Shown: positions 43,115 through 52,213 of the stretch, in pieces
How positions within the stretch are numbered: position 1 is the stretch's first letter
Layout of the letters: each line of letters starts with the position of its first letter
Source: Gilvibacter sediminis
GTDB taxonomy: Bacteria; Bacteroidota; Bacteroidia; Flavobacteriales; Flavobacteriaceae
Direction of reading: 5' to 3'
Length of the DNA stretch: 64,000 nucleotides
NCBI RefSeq assembly: GCF_028561565.1
Contig: NZ_JAQQTE010000004.1
Coordinates: forward strand, 203,017-267,016
The notes under the pieces: generated by a model
What the model saw: only the letters and a program-made list of their open reading frames with translations
Database searches by the model: none
Told to the model about the DNA's origin: nothing
Translations under genes and position numbers: made by a program

Positions 43115-43564
43115 ATGGGCAATCGTATCGTATCAATACTCGTATTAGTCTTTACTTTTATGTTGACACAAAACACCGCTGGACAAGATCTGGGCATTCA
43201 CCAATGGAAACAGCGAATCGTTATCGTAAAGTCCAGCGAAGCCAACAATCCATTGTTTCAGAAGCAATTGGAGCAGTTTAAAGAAGCTGAGGATGGCCTC
43301 AAAGAGCGCAAATTGGTGCTTTACGCTGTTCAAGGCTCAACCTCTGATTTTGTGGACTACAGTGCAGATTCAAACAACAATGCGGGCCAATTAAAGCAGG
43401 AATCCATCCAAAGGCTATTGAAAACCTCCGAGGACTTTGAAGTCCTACTAATTGGTTTGGACGGAGGTGTAAAACTGCGTCAAACAGAAATCCTGAAGTT
43501 AGAAGAATTGTTCAGAACCATTGACGCCATGCCCATGCGCAGAAGTGAGCGAAAGAACAAATAA
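43115..43564 (+). CDS. Secreted DUF4174-domain protein
   Basis: 149 residues, signal peptide ending A-G-Q. The domain starts H-Q-W-K-Q-R-I-V-I-V and continues with an N-P-L-F-x-x-Q helix and E-R-K-L-V-L-Y strand, the DUF4174 pattern recalled from periplasmic thioredoxin-like proteins without the CxxC pair. Function unknown. ATG 43115 is preceded by a purine-poor leader as usual here. Confidence 0.75.
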   Translation: MGNRIVSILVLVFTFMLTQNTAGQDLGIHQWKQRIVIVKSSEANNPLFQKQLEQFKEAEDGLKERKLVLYAVQGSTSDFVDYSADSNNNAGQLKQESIQRLLKTSEDFEVLLIGLDGGVKLRQTEILKLEELFRTIDAMPMRRSERKNK

Positions 43565-43669
43565 GTCACTCTTTTTTTGCGTAAGTCTATACTAAGGATC
43601 TTCCTAGATTCAATACCTTTAAACGCAAATCGTCAAAGCCTTTAATTCTATATTCAGTATAAACCAGAC

Positions 43670-44251
43670 ATGAACAACCCACGCGTTAAAATCAAAGAAA
43701 CTCAGATCCTCTCGGACAATTGGTATACACTCAATAAGGTGATCTTTGATTATCAAAACCCAGACGGGACTTGGGAAACTCAAGCTAGAGAAGCTTATGA
43801 TCGCGGCAATGGCGCGGCGATATTGCTTTACAACAAGCAGCAGGGCACGGTGATCCTAACGCGCCAATTCAGGCTGCCTACTTATATCAACGGCAATGAT
43901 GATGGGATGATGATAGAAGCTTGTGCAGGACTCTTGGATAAGGACAATCCGGAGGATTGCATCAGAAAAGAAACCGAGGAAGAGACCGGCTATAAAATAA
44001 GTACGGTTCAAAAAGCGTTCGAGGCTTATATGTCACCGGGTTCGGTTACAGAGATCCTTTATTTCTTTGTGGCGGAGTATGACAACAGCATGAAGGTCAG
44101 TGAAGGCGGAGGCTTGGAGGAAGAGCAGGAGAACATAGAAGTTTTAGAGCTCGCTTTTGATGATGCCTTAGCCATGATAGATTCCGGAGAAATCAAAGAC
44201 GGAAAAACCATAATGTTGTTGCAATACGCCAAGATCCATCAGCTACTATAA
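43670..44251 (+). CDS. nudK: NUDIX hydrolase, NudK-type GDP-mannose pyrophosphatase
   Basis: 193 residues. The Nudix box reads G-L-L-D-x8-C-I-R-K-E-T-E-E-E-T-G-Y (about residues 86-108), binding the divalent metals. The N-terminus V-K-I-K-E-T-Q-I-L-S-D-N-W and R-Q-F-R-L-P-T-Y-I-N segment match NudK, which hydrolyses GDP-mannose and related nucleotide sugars. Length (191-193) is right. Cytoplasmic. Single gene by spacing. Confidence 0.88.
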   Translation: MNNPRVKIKETQILSDNWYTLNKVIFDYQNPDGTWETQAREAYDRGNGAAILLYNKQQGTVILTRQFRLPTYINGNDDGMMIEACAGLLDKDNPEDCIRKETEEETGYKISTVQKAFEAYMSPGSVTEILYFFVAEYDNSMKVSEGGGLEEEQENIEVLELAFDDALAMIDSGEIKDGKTIMLLQYAKIHQLL

Positions 44252-44261
44252 ATCATTATTC

Positions 44262-45221
44262 ATGAAAAAACTACTGCTAGGCCTTGGAATTATTGGATTC
44301 TTGGTGGGCGGATATTTTACTGCGGATGCTTTGCTGTTCGATGGCGTTAAAGCGCGTCCTATTCAAGAAAACGGGCTCTGGGCCAATTATTTTGCCCAGG
44401 ATAATGGTCAAGCCAAAACAACCGTTATTCTAATTGGCGGCGGCCAATGGGGTGATTATTGGGCACAATATCTGGCCCAGAACAACATGAACGGGCTTTC
44501 CTTGCCGTACTCAGGTGTTGGAGACCTACCGGAACTACCAGAAGCCATAGCCTTGGAGTATTTTGAAAAGGCCTTGGATTGGTTGATCGCGCAACCAGAG
44601 GTTGATCCAGATCGCATTGTGGTCATGGGGGCTTCCAGAAATGCGGAGTTGGCCTTGGTGATAGCAACTCAGTTTCCAGAGCAGGTGAGTGGCGTTGTGG
44701 CCTATGCGCCGAGTTCGGTGAGTTGGTCCAATACCGTCTTGCCTTATAATTCAGATGATTTAAAGCCCAGTTGGACCTTTAAGGGACAAGCGATCCCTTT
44801 TGTGCCCATGGAAAAAATGCAGGGCGGAAGCCAAGAACAATTGGATCTTTTAGGATACTGGAACGCAGGCTTAGCCAAGCCAGAAGCTGCCGCAGCAGCA
44901 ATTCCTGTGGAGCGCATTGGAGGCCCTATACTACTTATCTCAGGCAATAATGATCAAGTTTGGCCTTCTGCGGCCATGGCGGATAGCATTGTAGCTCGAT
45001 TGGAGCAAAACAATTTCAATCATGCTGTTACGAACCTCCAGTATGAGGCCGCGGGACATTTGATCTCCACAGATCCTGATCAAAAAGTAACTCAGCTCGA
45101 GGGAAAGATGAACCTTGGAGGCACTCTTTACACCTACAATCAAGGCGGAACACCAGAAGGAGACCTCACAGCCAAACAGGCTGCTAGGGAGGAATTACTG
45201 CTTTTTTTAAGGGCGCTTTAA
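44262..45221 (+). CDS. Exported alpha/beta-hydrolase, BAAT C-terminal-like
   Basis: 319 residues with an N-terminal hydrophobic segment (about 5-20). Nucleophile motif G-A-S-R-N-A-E-L-A in the M-G-A-S context, acid Asp in S-G-N-N-D-Q-V-W and His in A-A-G-H-L-I match the BAAT_C acyl-CoA/ester hydrolase family. The family often works on acyl-thioesters; here export is more in line with ester hydrolysis. Substrate unknown. 10 nt after the NUDIX gene. Confidence 0.82.
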   Translation: MKKLLLGLGIIGFLVGGYFTADALLFDGVKARPIQENGLWANYFAQDNGQAKTTVILIGGGQWGDYWAQYLAQNNMNGLSLPYSGVGDLPELPEAIALEYFEKALDWLIAQPEVDPDRIVVMGASRNAELALVIATQFPEQVSGVVAYAPSSVSWSNTVLPYNSDDLKPSWTFKGQAIPFVPMEKMQGGSQEQLDLLGYWNAGLAKPEAAAAAIPVERIGGPILLISGNNDQVWPSAAMADSIVARLEQNNFNHAVTNLQYEAAGHLISTDPDQKVTQLEGKMNLGGTLYTYNQGGTPEGDLTAKQAAREELLLFLRAL

Positions 45222-45236
45222 GCAATAGTAGAAAGT

Positions 45237-46094
45237 ATGTCAAAAATGAAGACCTCATTTAAGGTAGCTAAAGTCGTAAAAGGACTTCCTCATTTAGGGG
45301 AGGTCATTTTGGAGCTGGAAACTACAGAAAAAGCAGGTCTAGAGATCATTGAAGACTACCGCGGTGAAGGTTGGATTGGGCAAGGAAGCTTGGAGGTAGT
45401 TCCCAAGGAGGGTTATGAGTCTTGGAAGGCGGGAGTGCGCGCAGGAATTCAGTACGCTTTTGGCAAGCTCAAGAATGTTGCTGGACTCAAAGTCGTTGTC
45501 ATAGAAGCCAATGGGATGACTACAGACACCAACCCAACAATCTTGGCCTATGCGGCCTCAAGAGCAATACTGCAACAGTTTGAGCATAAGGAGTCAGAAG
45601 CGAAAAGACAGAACTTAGAAAGTTTAGTTTATAGCAGTTACAATTTTGACCTAAGAGCAATTCCAGATTTTGACAATGAAAGAATACTGGAACCGGAAAA
45701 CCCCGCAATAAAAGTCACTCATTTTAAAGCCTCGACCCCCTCATTAATATTCGGTTTTTTGATAAGTTGGGCTTTTGCAACAGCCGTTTTTTCTACCCAA
45801 ACGGTGCGTCTGGGTGTAATGACCACCGCTATGACCGTTTTAGTTTACGGTTATATTTGGATCATTCCCTTGAGTTTGATCTTTTTTAGGTATACCAAAC
45901 CAGAGCATAAACTCAGAGCACTCTTTGGGAGTAAAGCATGCTTACTAATTGTTGTCTTTCTAGCGGTCTTAGTGCTCGCCGTGGTTTATCATCATCGTTT
46001 TAGTAATGACGCTGTCTTGACCCTTTTCTGGGTCGTTGCTACTGCCTTGTGGTGGAGTGTTGCCCTCAGATTGGGGAAAATTCTAAAACAATAG
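45237..46094 (+). CDS. Membrane protein with soluble N-terminal domain, 285 aa
   Basis: A soluble alpha/beta domain (about 1-150) is followed by four membrane segments (about 163-182, 190-212, 228-250 and 255-275). Not recognised. It is 15 nt after the hydrolase gene. The N-terminal part has repeated strands K-V-V-I-E-A-N-G, reminiscent of small ligand-binding domains, but this is weak. Confidence 0.5.
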   Translation: MSKMKTSFKVAKVVKGLPHLGEVILELETTEKAGLEIIEDYRGEGWIGQGSLEVVPKEGYESWKAGVRAGIQYAFGKLKNVAGLKVVVIEANGMTTDTNPTILAYAASRAILQQFEHKESEAKRQNLESLVYSSYNFDLRAIPDFDNERILEPENPAIKVTHFKASTPSLIFGFLISWAFATAVFSTQTVRLGVMTTAMTVLVYGYIWIIPLSLIFFRYTKPEHKLRALFGSKACLLIVVFLAVLVLAVVYHHRFSNDAVLTLFWVVATALWWSVALRLGKILKQ

Positions 46095-46175
46095 GGCAAT
46101 CGCTGAGCAATCCATTTGACTTGAATTCGTTACTTTTAAAGAGCAACTAACTCCCTGTACTAATTTGCATCAGCT

Positions 46176-49100
46176 TTGAAGCTTAAAAAACCTTATAAAC
46201 GGATTTTATTAGCCCTGATCCTCCTTCCAATTTTGATTGTTGGAGGGCTGATCATCTATGTTCAAAACCATCAAACGGAAATCATAAAAGGGGAAATCGC
46301 CAAGCTCAATGAAGAGCATCAGGGTTTGGTTAAAGTGGGGGACAGTGAACTTTCTCTTTGGGGGAACTTCCCAGATATTTCCATCAAGGTCTATGACGTA
46401 CAGGTCTTTGAGACCAAGGCAGATGGAGCTCCGCTGATCATGAACGTTAAAGATGTCTATATCGGTTTTAATCTTTGGGACATCGTTAATGGGAATTACG
46501 ACATCCAATCCATTTTAGTAGAGGATGGGGTGTTCAACTTGGTGATTCATGAGAACAACACCACCAACATTCAGCTGGCTCTCGAAGCGCCAACAGAAAC
46601 AGACTCCACCACAACCAACATCCACCTGAAGAAGATCAAATTCAAGAATTTAGACGTGCACACGCTGGATGAGGCCACCAATACCGATGTGGAAAAGTTC
46701 ATTTATTCAGGTCAAGGGGGATTCATACAAAAGGACAGTATCATCGCAGGTCATATCGATACGGAATTAGAGCTCAATGTGATCAAGGATGGCGATACGA
46801 CCTTTATCCGCAAAAAACACTTTGAATTACATACAGACGTCTCCTACAATGAGGATACGGGTATATTGGATATTGAACCTTCTGGAATTGTTATGGAGAA
46901 TGGCGATTTTGAATTGGTGGGTTCCATTGATATTCTGAACGATGTAGATCTGGATCTAACCATCACAGGGACCAAGCCCAATTTTGATATGTTGATCGCC
47001 TTTGCGCCAGCAGATGTGATCCCGTTTTTGGAACGCTACAATAACGCTGGGGAGATCTATTTTTCAGCGACTATTGAAGGTGCAGCGAATTTAGGGAATA
47101 GGCCTTTTATCAATGCAGAATTTGGAGCAGGCCAGGCCTTTTTAGAGAACAGGGTCAGTGAAAAGAAGATCGATCAAATGGGCTTTAAAGGCCATTTTAC
47201 CAACGGAGTCAATCGGGATGCCAGCACCATGGAATTTTCCATTACAGACATGAGGGCCAGTTTGGAAAAAGGCGAGTTTGAAGGTTCGCTCTTTGTGAAG
47301 AATTTCAACGCGCCAGAGGTGGATATGCAAGTCAATTCTAATTTTAATTTGGCTTTTGTCACCGACTTTTTTGAGCTGGAACAAGTACAGGACGCCAGCG
47401 GGAGTGTTTCTTTAGAGATGAACTTCCACGATATTATAGATATTGATCACCCTGAGAAGGCCCTGCAGCAACTCAATCAAGCTTATTTTGCAGCCCTCAA
47501 GGTGGAAAACCTCAGTTTGGATGCCAAACAGTTCCCGGCACCTTTAGACAGCTTGAACGTGGATCTGGTGATGAACGGAAAGGAAGCCACTCTAAAACAA
47601 TTTGAAATGTATATGGGCAATTCTGATTTGTCCATTAGCGGATTCTTATCGGACCTGCCCTCCATAGTGCATCATACCGATACCCCCGTGGATGTGCATC
47701 TAGATATTTTATCGAAGAAGCTGGATATCGCTGAACTCAGTGGATTCGCAGCCCAAGATTCAATTGTGCAGGGTATTGATGAGCAGATCGAGAACCTGAG
47801 TTTAGGGCTCTCTTTTAAAGCGGCTGCGCGTGATTTCACAGAGTCTGAGTTCCTGCCTAAAGGCGAATTCTTTGTCGATAGCCTTAATGCGGATCTCAAA
47901 CACTACCCACACAAATTGCACGACTTTCACGCAGATATTCTTATAGACGAGTCCGATTTAAGGATTGTTGATTTCACTGGATTTATTGATGATAGCGATT
48001 TCCATTTTGACGGACTCATCCACGATTTTGCTTTTTGGATGCAACCGGAGCTCAATGGTGATGTGGATCTTGATATCAACCTGACCTCCAAGAAACTGCG
48101 CTTAGAGGATGTGTTTTCGTATAAAGGAGAGAATTATGTCCCGGAGGATTACCGCCATGAGATCTTTGATGATCTGGCCCTTCATTTTACCTCCAGCATG
48201 CACTACAAGGACTCTACGCTGCATTCCATTGAGTTGGCTTTGGATCAGCTAGACACCAAGATGGAAGTGCATCCACTGCGTTTTACCAATTTTAGGGGAG
48301 ACATTCTTTATGAAGACGAACATTTACTCATCAAAGGATTTCACGGAGAGATCGGTTCCACAAACTTTAATTTTGATCTCAACTACTATTTGGGTGATGA
48401 TGCAGCAGTTAAAAAGCAGGACAACTACCTTTTTGTCAAGGCGAATTATATCGACTTTGACGAACTCTTCAATTTTCAGTTTGAAGAAGCTGAACCTGTG
48501 GCGAACACGAACCCAACAACAGCAGATATTCCCGAGCATGCAGAGGCGTTTAATATTTACGAGTTGCCTTTTACTGACATGCGATTTAAGGCCGATATTG
48601 GCCATTTCATTTACCATAAGATCGATCTTCAAAACATCACTGCCGAACTCAAAACCACACCAGATCACTATATCTACGTAGACACTCTGAATATGGACGC
48701 TGCTGGCGGAAACATAAGACTCAGCGGGTATTTCAACGGTAGCGATCCCGATCATATCTATATGCAGCCAAACTTGGTGATGGATAATGTGGAGTTGGAT
48801 AAGCTCCTGTTTAAATTTGAAAATTTTGGTCAAGATTATCTGGTCTCTGAAAACCTCAAGGGAAGATTGAGTTCTACCATCAGTGGGAACATTCGCGTTT
48901 ACCCCGATATGGTAGCAGATCTGGACCAATCAGAGATCGATATGGAGGTAGAAGTGCTCAATGGCCAATTAAAGGATTTTGACCCTATGTTGGCGCTCTC
49001 CGATTATATGGGTGATAAGAACTTGAGAAACATTCGCTTTGATACTTTGCAGAACAGCCTGTCTGTAAACCGCGGCACCATCAGCATTCCAAACATGACC

Positions 49101-49367
49101 ATCGAATCTACTTTGGGGCATATGGAACTCTCCGGAACCCATGACAGCGACCAAAACATAGATTACTCCTTGCGTATCCCATGGAAGACGGTTCGGAAAG
49201 CCGCTTGGCAAAAGATCTTTGGCAGCCGCCGTGATTCTGATTCAGATCCCGCGAAAGAAGACGAGATCGTAGAGGTGGACCCCAAGCGCAAGACCAAATT
49301 TCTCAGTGTTCAGATCGTTGGGAATATTGAGCAGTACGAGGTGTCACTAGGGAAGAAGAAGGCTTGA
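46176..49367 (+). CDS. AsmA-family protein, 1063 aa
   Basis: TTG start at 46176, directly before a basic, hydrophobic signal anchor (residues 8-30). The long body of beta strands with acidic turns, the N-terminal L-I-I-Y-V-Q-N-H...G-L-V-K-V-G-D-S-E-L-S-L-W segment and the C-terminal A-S-M-A-like region (N-G-Q-L-K-D-F-D-P, G-T-I-S-I-P-N-M, D-S-D-Q-N-I-D-Y-S) place it in the AsmA/TamB-like superfamily. Relatives make periplasm-spanning grooves that move phospholipids to the outer membrane. It stands alone, with its own spacing upstream (81 nt). Confidence 0.85.
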   Translation: MKLKKPYKRILLALILLPILIVGGLIIYVQNHQTEIIKGEIAKLNEEHQGLVKVGDSELSLWGNFPDISIKVYDVQVFETKADGAPLIMNVKDVYIGFNLWDIVNGNYDIQSILVEDGVFNLVIHENNTTNIQLALEAPTETDSTTTNIHLKKIKFKNLDVHTLDEATNTDVEKFIYSGQGGFIQKDSIIAGHIDTELELNVIKDGDTTFIRKKHFELHTDVSYNEDTGILDIEPSGIVMENGDFELVGSIDILNDVDLDLTITGTKPNFDMLIAFAPADVIPFLERYNNAGEIYFSATIEGAANLGNRPFINAEFGAGQAFLENRVSEKKIDQMGFKGHFTNGVNRDASTMEFSITDMRASLEKGEFEGSLFVKNFNAPEVDMQVNSNFNLAFVTDFFELEQVQDASGSVSLEMNFHDIIDIDHPEKALQQLNQAYFAALKVENLSLDAKQFPAPLDSLNVDLVMNGKEATLKQFEMYMGNSDLSISGFLSDLPSIVHHTDTPVDVHLDILSKKLDIAELSGFAAQDSIVQGIDEQIENLSLGLSFKAAARDFTESEFLPKGEFFVDSLNADLKHYPHKLHDFHADILIDESDLRIVDFTGFIDDSDFHFDGLIHDFAFWMQPELNGDVDLDINLTSKKLRLEDVFSYKGENYVPEDYRHEIFDDLALHFTSSMHYKDSTLHSIELALDQLDTKMEVHPLRFTNFRGDILYEDEHLLIKGFHGEIGSTNFNFDLNYYLGDDAAVKKQDNYLFVKANYIDFDELFNFQFEEAEPVANTNPTTADIPEHAEAFNIYELPFTDMRFKADIGHFIYHKIDLQNITAELKTTPDHYIYVDTLNMDAAGGNIRLSGYFNGSDPDHIYMQPNLVMDNVELDKLLFKFENFGQDYLVSENLKGRLSSTISGNIRVYPDMVADLDQSEIDMEVEVLNGQLKDFDPMLALSDYMGDKNLRNIRFDTLQNSLSVNRGTISIPNMTIESTLGHMELSGTHDSDQNIDYSLRIPWKTVRKAAWQKIFGSRRDSDSDPAKEDEIVEVDPKRKTKFLSVQIVGNIEQYEVSLGKKKA

Positions 49368-49412
49368 TAATTAGACTGCTTTCAAGATAAGGTCATTTTA
49401 GTTTTTAAAATT

Positions 49413-49592
49413 ATGATTGGAGAATTCCTCGCAGATTTGATCAAGTATGCGGTACTTGTTTTTGCCTATGTTGGATTATACCGATGGATAACTACTCGAA
49501 ACGATGGAAAAAGACATATTCAGACTAAAGTTCTTACCATAATTTGTGTACTCTTAGTGATCTTTTTCTTTGTAGTTCCCTTATTCCAGTAA
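49413..49592 (+). CDS. Small two-helix membrane protein, 59 aa
   Basis: ATG 49413 to TAA 49592: two membrane helices (about 9-23 and 41-57) joined by a basic loop (R-N-D-G-K-R-H). It starts 45 nt after the AsmA gene and ends 85 nt before the DoxX-like gene. The clean open frame, hydrophobic pattern and position suggest a real gene. Family not recognised. Confidence 0.45.
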   Translation: MIGEFLADLIKYAVLVFAYVGLYRWITTRNDGKRHIQTKVLTIICVLLVIFFFVVPLFQ

Positions 49593-49677
49593 CTAACATT
49601 CAATATCTATTACTTGCCTACCTTTAAGTTCAAGCAGAAGTTGTTCAGCATACAGGCAGATACAATTACCAAATAGC

Positions 49678-50034
49678 ATGAAAGCGAATCAAACCATAGC
49701 CACGATCCTTCGATGGATACCCTCCTTATTACTCTGTTTAATCTCTGTGCCCAATGCTTTAGATAAAATGTTTAATACTGATCCGGCTGGGAAAATTGTA
49801 GAGAGTCCGGCAACAATGATCGTGACTGGAATTTTCTTATTGCTCGCGACAATCTTGTTTCTACTGCCAAATACGGTCCTTTATGGCACAGCAATGCTGG
49901 TGATTTACATGAGTTTAATTACAGTAATCCACCTCTACAAAGAAAAGCCACATGAAGTGGCACTATTGATCGTTATTGCGACAATTTTTGCTGCCTATTT
50001 AAGATTTCCTGTATATTTTAAAAAGACCGAATAA
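49678..50034 (+). CDS. DoxX-like four-helix membrane protein
   Basis: 118 residues, four membrane segments (about 9-26, 44-63, 66-85 and 90-110). The short first loop with A-L-D-K-M and the overall length resemble DoxX-family proteins, which are linked to redox or stress functions in some bacteria; the assignment is by pattern. A TACCTTTA element near 49620 could be its promoter. Confidence 0.6.
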   Translation: MKANQTIATILRWIPSLLLCLISVPNALDKMFNTDPAGKIVESPATMIVTGIFLLLATILFLLPNTVLYGTAMLVIYMSLITVIHLYKEKPHEVALLIVIATIFAAYLRFPVYFKKTE

Positions 50035-50346
50035 ATTATTGATAAATTAAATTATTTTAGATTTTTTATCAATGGTCAATTCCTTATTTAGTTTAATTCT
50101 ATTTGATTTATTTACTACCTTTGATATAGTTGAGGATATAGATACGTCTGTGGAGTACCGAATAGCAAGGGATAGCTGCTTTTTTCCCTATTGGCAGATG
50201 CCCAGACTGGAATTTAATATTCTTTTCAGACATGAGAATCCTTGATTTCAACATACCCCCCTTAGATAGACGCCATTCCTGTGTGGCGAGTTAAAGTAGT
50301 TCAACTACTTTTTTGAATATGAACTAATTTTTGATTAGAGTAATAT
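50035..50346 (+). promoter_or_regulatory. 312-base gap with promoter-like element and structured leader
   Basis: ATTGATAAA/TTTATCAAT near the start could end the previous gene. TACCTTTG (50116-50123) matches TAnnTTTG exactly, which would give a transcript leader of about 215 nt. In it, GGGATAG..., CGCCA-N8-TGGCG (near 50260-50290) and AAAGTAG-TTCAA-CTACTTT (50293-50311) with T-run can form hairpins; the last is terminator-like and sits 35 nt before the kinase ATG. No known riboswitch is recognised. The hairpins are seen; regulation is inferred. Confidence 0.45.
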
Positions 50347-51489
50347 ATGGATCATTATCTCAAGGAAGAGCTTTATGATTTAGTCAAAAATGACCCGAGA
50401 ATTTTTGATTTCATTCAAAAAGGATCTTTGGATGGTATTTGGTTTTGGGATCTCGAAAACCCTGAAGAGGAATGGATGAGTTCTAAGTTTTGGACAGAGC
50501 TGGGCTATGATCCTGCAACTATGCCGCATAAAGCGTCAGCATGGCGTGATATCATCAATCAAGATGATCTCAAAGTTGCGGGTGAAATGTTAAAGCGCCA
50601 CTTTGCAAATCCAGAGGTGCCCTATGATCAGATTGTGCGCTATACCCATAAAGACGGCTCTATTGTTTATATACGGTGCCGAGGTATGGCAATACAGGAT
50701 GAGACCGGTAAACCGATCCGAATGCTAGGTGCTCATAACAACCTGACTTCGGCTATAGAGTACACTTCGGCTAGAGAAATGACGCAGCGACTCGCCGATT
50801 TAAATATCGCATTGGAAAATAAGAACAAAGAGCTTGAACAATTTACCTATATCACCTCTCATGATCTACAGGAACCGTTAAATTCAATTCTGTCTTTCTC
50901 TGGACTCCTAGAGTCAGAGGTGGAAAGCTCAGATGAATTGGTCAATCAGTGCATTAGCGTGATTCGTGGCTCTGCCCTACGCATGAAGGACTTTATTGCC
51001 TCCCTGTTAGAATACTCCCGTATAGGCAGAGTGAAAGAACGACAGAACGTTGATATTCCAGCACTTATAGAAGATCTTAAAAAGGATCTTAACGATATAA
51101 TTGAAAAACCAAACGCAAGTGTGGACTATATAGGTAAGCCATTGTCTATCCAAGCTTACAAAATAGATTTAAAGCGTTTGTTTAAGAACTTGATCCATAA
51201 CGGAATCAAATACACCTCGCCTGGCACCCAACCAAAGGTTACTATAGACGTCAGCGAGGACGAAGCACATTACACCTTTTCCATTCGTGATAATGGAATT
51301 GGTATCCCCGAGGCGCAATTTGAAAATATTTTTGAAGTATTTAAGCGTCTTCATAACCGCGACGATTACCCGGGAACGGGTATTGGCTTATCACATGCCA
51401 AAAAAGTAGTTGAATTGCATGGAGGTAAAATTTGGGTCACCTCAGAATTGGGCAAAGGATCCACATTTTATTTTACCATCTTAAAGTAA
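50347..51489 (+). CDS. Soluble PAS-domain histidine kinase
   Basis: 380 residues without membrane segments or signal. PAS domain at about 20-135 (D-G-I-W-F-W-D, N-L-T-S), a coiled-coil (about 145-168) and HisKA with phospho-acceptor His172 (T-S-H-D-L-Q-E-P-L-N). ATPase motifs N-L-I-H-N-G-I-K-Y, D-N-G-I-G-I-P and G-T-G-I-G-L follow. The signal is likely cytoplasmic, through the PAS cavity. The adjacent single-domain response regulator, 5 nt downstream, is its presumed partner. Confidence 0.93.
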   Translation: MDHYLKEELYDLVKNDPRIFDFIQKGSLDGIWFWDLENPEEEWMSSKFWTELGYDPATMPHKASAWRDIINQDDLKVAGEMLKRHFANPEVPYDQIVRYTHKDGSIVYIRCRGMAIQDETGKPIRMLGAHNNLTSAIEYTSAREMTQRLADLNIALENKNKELEQFTYITSHDLQEPLNSILSFSGLLESEVESSDELVNQCISVIRGSALRMKDFIASLLEYSRIGRVKERQNVDIPALIEDLKKDLNDIIEKPNASVDYIGKPLSIQAYKIDLKRLFKNLIHNGIKYTSPGTQPKVTIDVSEDEAHYTFSIRDNGIGIPEAQFENIFEVFKRLHNRDDYPGTGIGLSHAKKVVELHGGKIWVTSELGKGSTFYFTILK

Positions 51490-51494
51490 GGCTT

Positions 51495-51884
51495 ATGAAA
51501 CGATTAGGACGAATTATGTTAGTGGACGACGATAAAAACACCAATTTCTTTAACAAACTGATGTTAACCAGAAATGATGTCACCGATGAGATCGTCGTTT
51601 TTGACAGTCCCGTGGAAGGGCTGGACTATTTAAAAACAAAAACAGATGAAGTTGATCTGTTGTTTTTGGATATCAATATGCCAATAATGACGGGCTGGGA
51701 GTTTTTGGAGAGTTATGAACGAGTGACAGGAACCAAATCGTACAAACCCATTGTGGTTATTTTGAGTACTTCACTGAATCCAGATGATATTGATCGAGCA
51801 CACCAGATGAGAAATGTGGTCAAATACATCAATAAACCACTAGATCACATGACCATTCAAGAGGTTATGCAGGTTTTTGCTTAA
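51495..51884 (+). CDS. Single-domain response regulator
   Basis: 129 residues from ATG 51495. Receiver domain only: acidic pocket D11-D12-D13, phospho-acceptor Asp59 (F-L-D-I-N-M-P), Ser91 at the switch (I-L-S-T-S), and Lys114 (I-N-K-P-L). Without an output domain it must act by protein contact, as in Rcp1/CheY-like proteins. Five nt after the kinase gene, so the two form a two-component pair. Confidence 0.93.
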   Translation: MKRLGRIMLVDDDKNTNFFNKLMLTRNDVTDEIVVFDSPVEGLDYLKTKTDEVDLLFLDINMPIMTGWEFLESYERVTGTKSYKPIVVILSTSLNPDDIDRAHQMRNVVKYINKPLDHMTIQEVMQVFA

Positions 51885-51928
51885 GGCAGTATTCAGCTTC
51901 CATGGATTAAAATTCCTAACTTCGGCCC

Positions 51929-52213
51929 ATGGCCAAAGAAAAGTCCTTCTTAAAAACCTTGTTGGAGATCATCACTCAGATCTTTGAAGCGACACAAAAG
52001 AGTTCACGTCCGCGTACTTGGCATCAGCATGTGGTTCCTTATCAGGACGGTTGGGCGGTACGAAGAGAAGGCAACAAACGCATTACTTCCAAACACAGGA
52101 AGCAAAGTACAGCGATCAACCGTGCCAAAAGCATCGCACGTAAAAAGAAGGCAGATGTGATCATCCACCGAAAAGATGGTGGAATTCGAGATCGGATCAG
52201 TTTTGACGATTAG
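51929..52213 (+). CDS. DUF2188-domain protein
   Basis: 94 residues. The segment W-H-Q-H-V-V-P-Y-Q-D-G-W-A-V-R-R-E-G-N-K with a later R-A-K-S-I-A-R-K-K-K-A-D matches DUF2188, a small cytoplasmic domain of unknown function. Strongly basic, so nucleic-acid contact is conceivable. Convergent with the next gene, with overlapping ends at 52210-52213. Confidence 0.75.
   Translation: MAKEKSFLKTLLEIITQIFEATQKSSRPRTWHQHVVPYQDGWAVRREGNKRITSKHRKQSTAINRAKSIARKKKADVIIHRKDGGIRDRISFDD

Noticed and set aside
48324-48929. 201-codon antisense open frame inside the AsmA-like gene
   Set aside because: No signal, motif or own promoter; it is a shadow of a long, well-supported gene on the other strand.
51367-51382. 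TACCCGGGAACGGGTA, resembling the 16-bp palindrome motif
   Set aside because: It encodes the conserved P-G-T-G-I-G segment of the histidine kinase ATPase domain and is not near a start, so the match is explained by coding.
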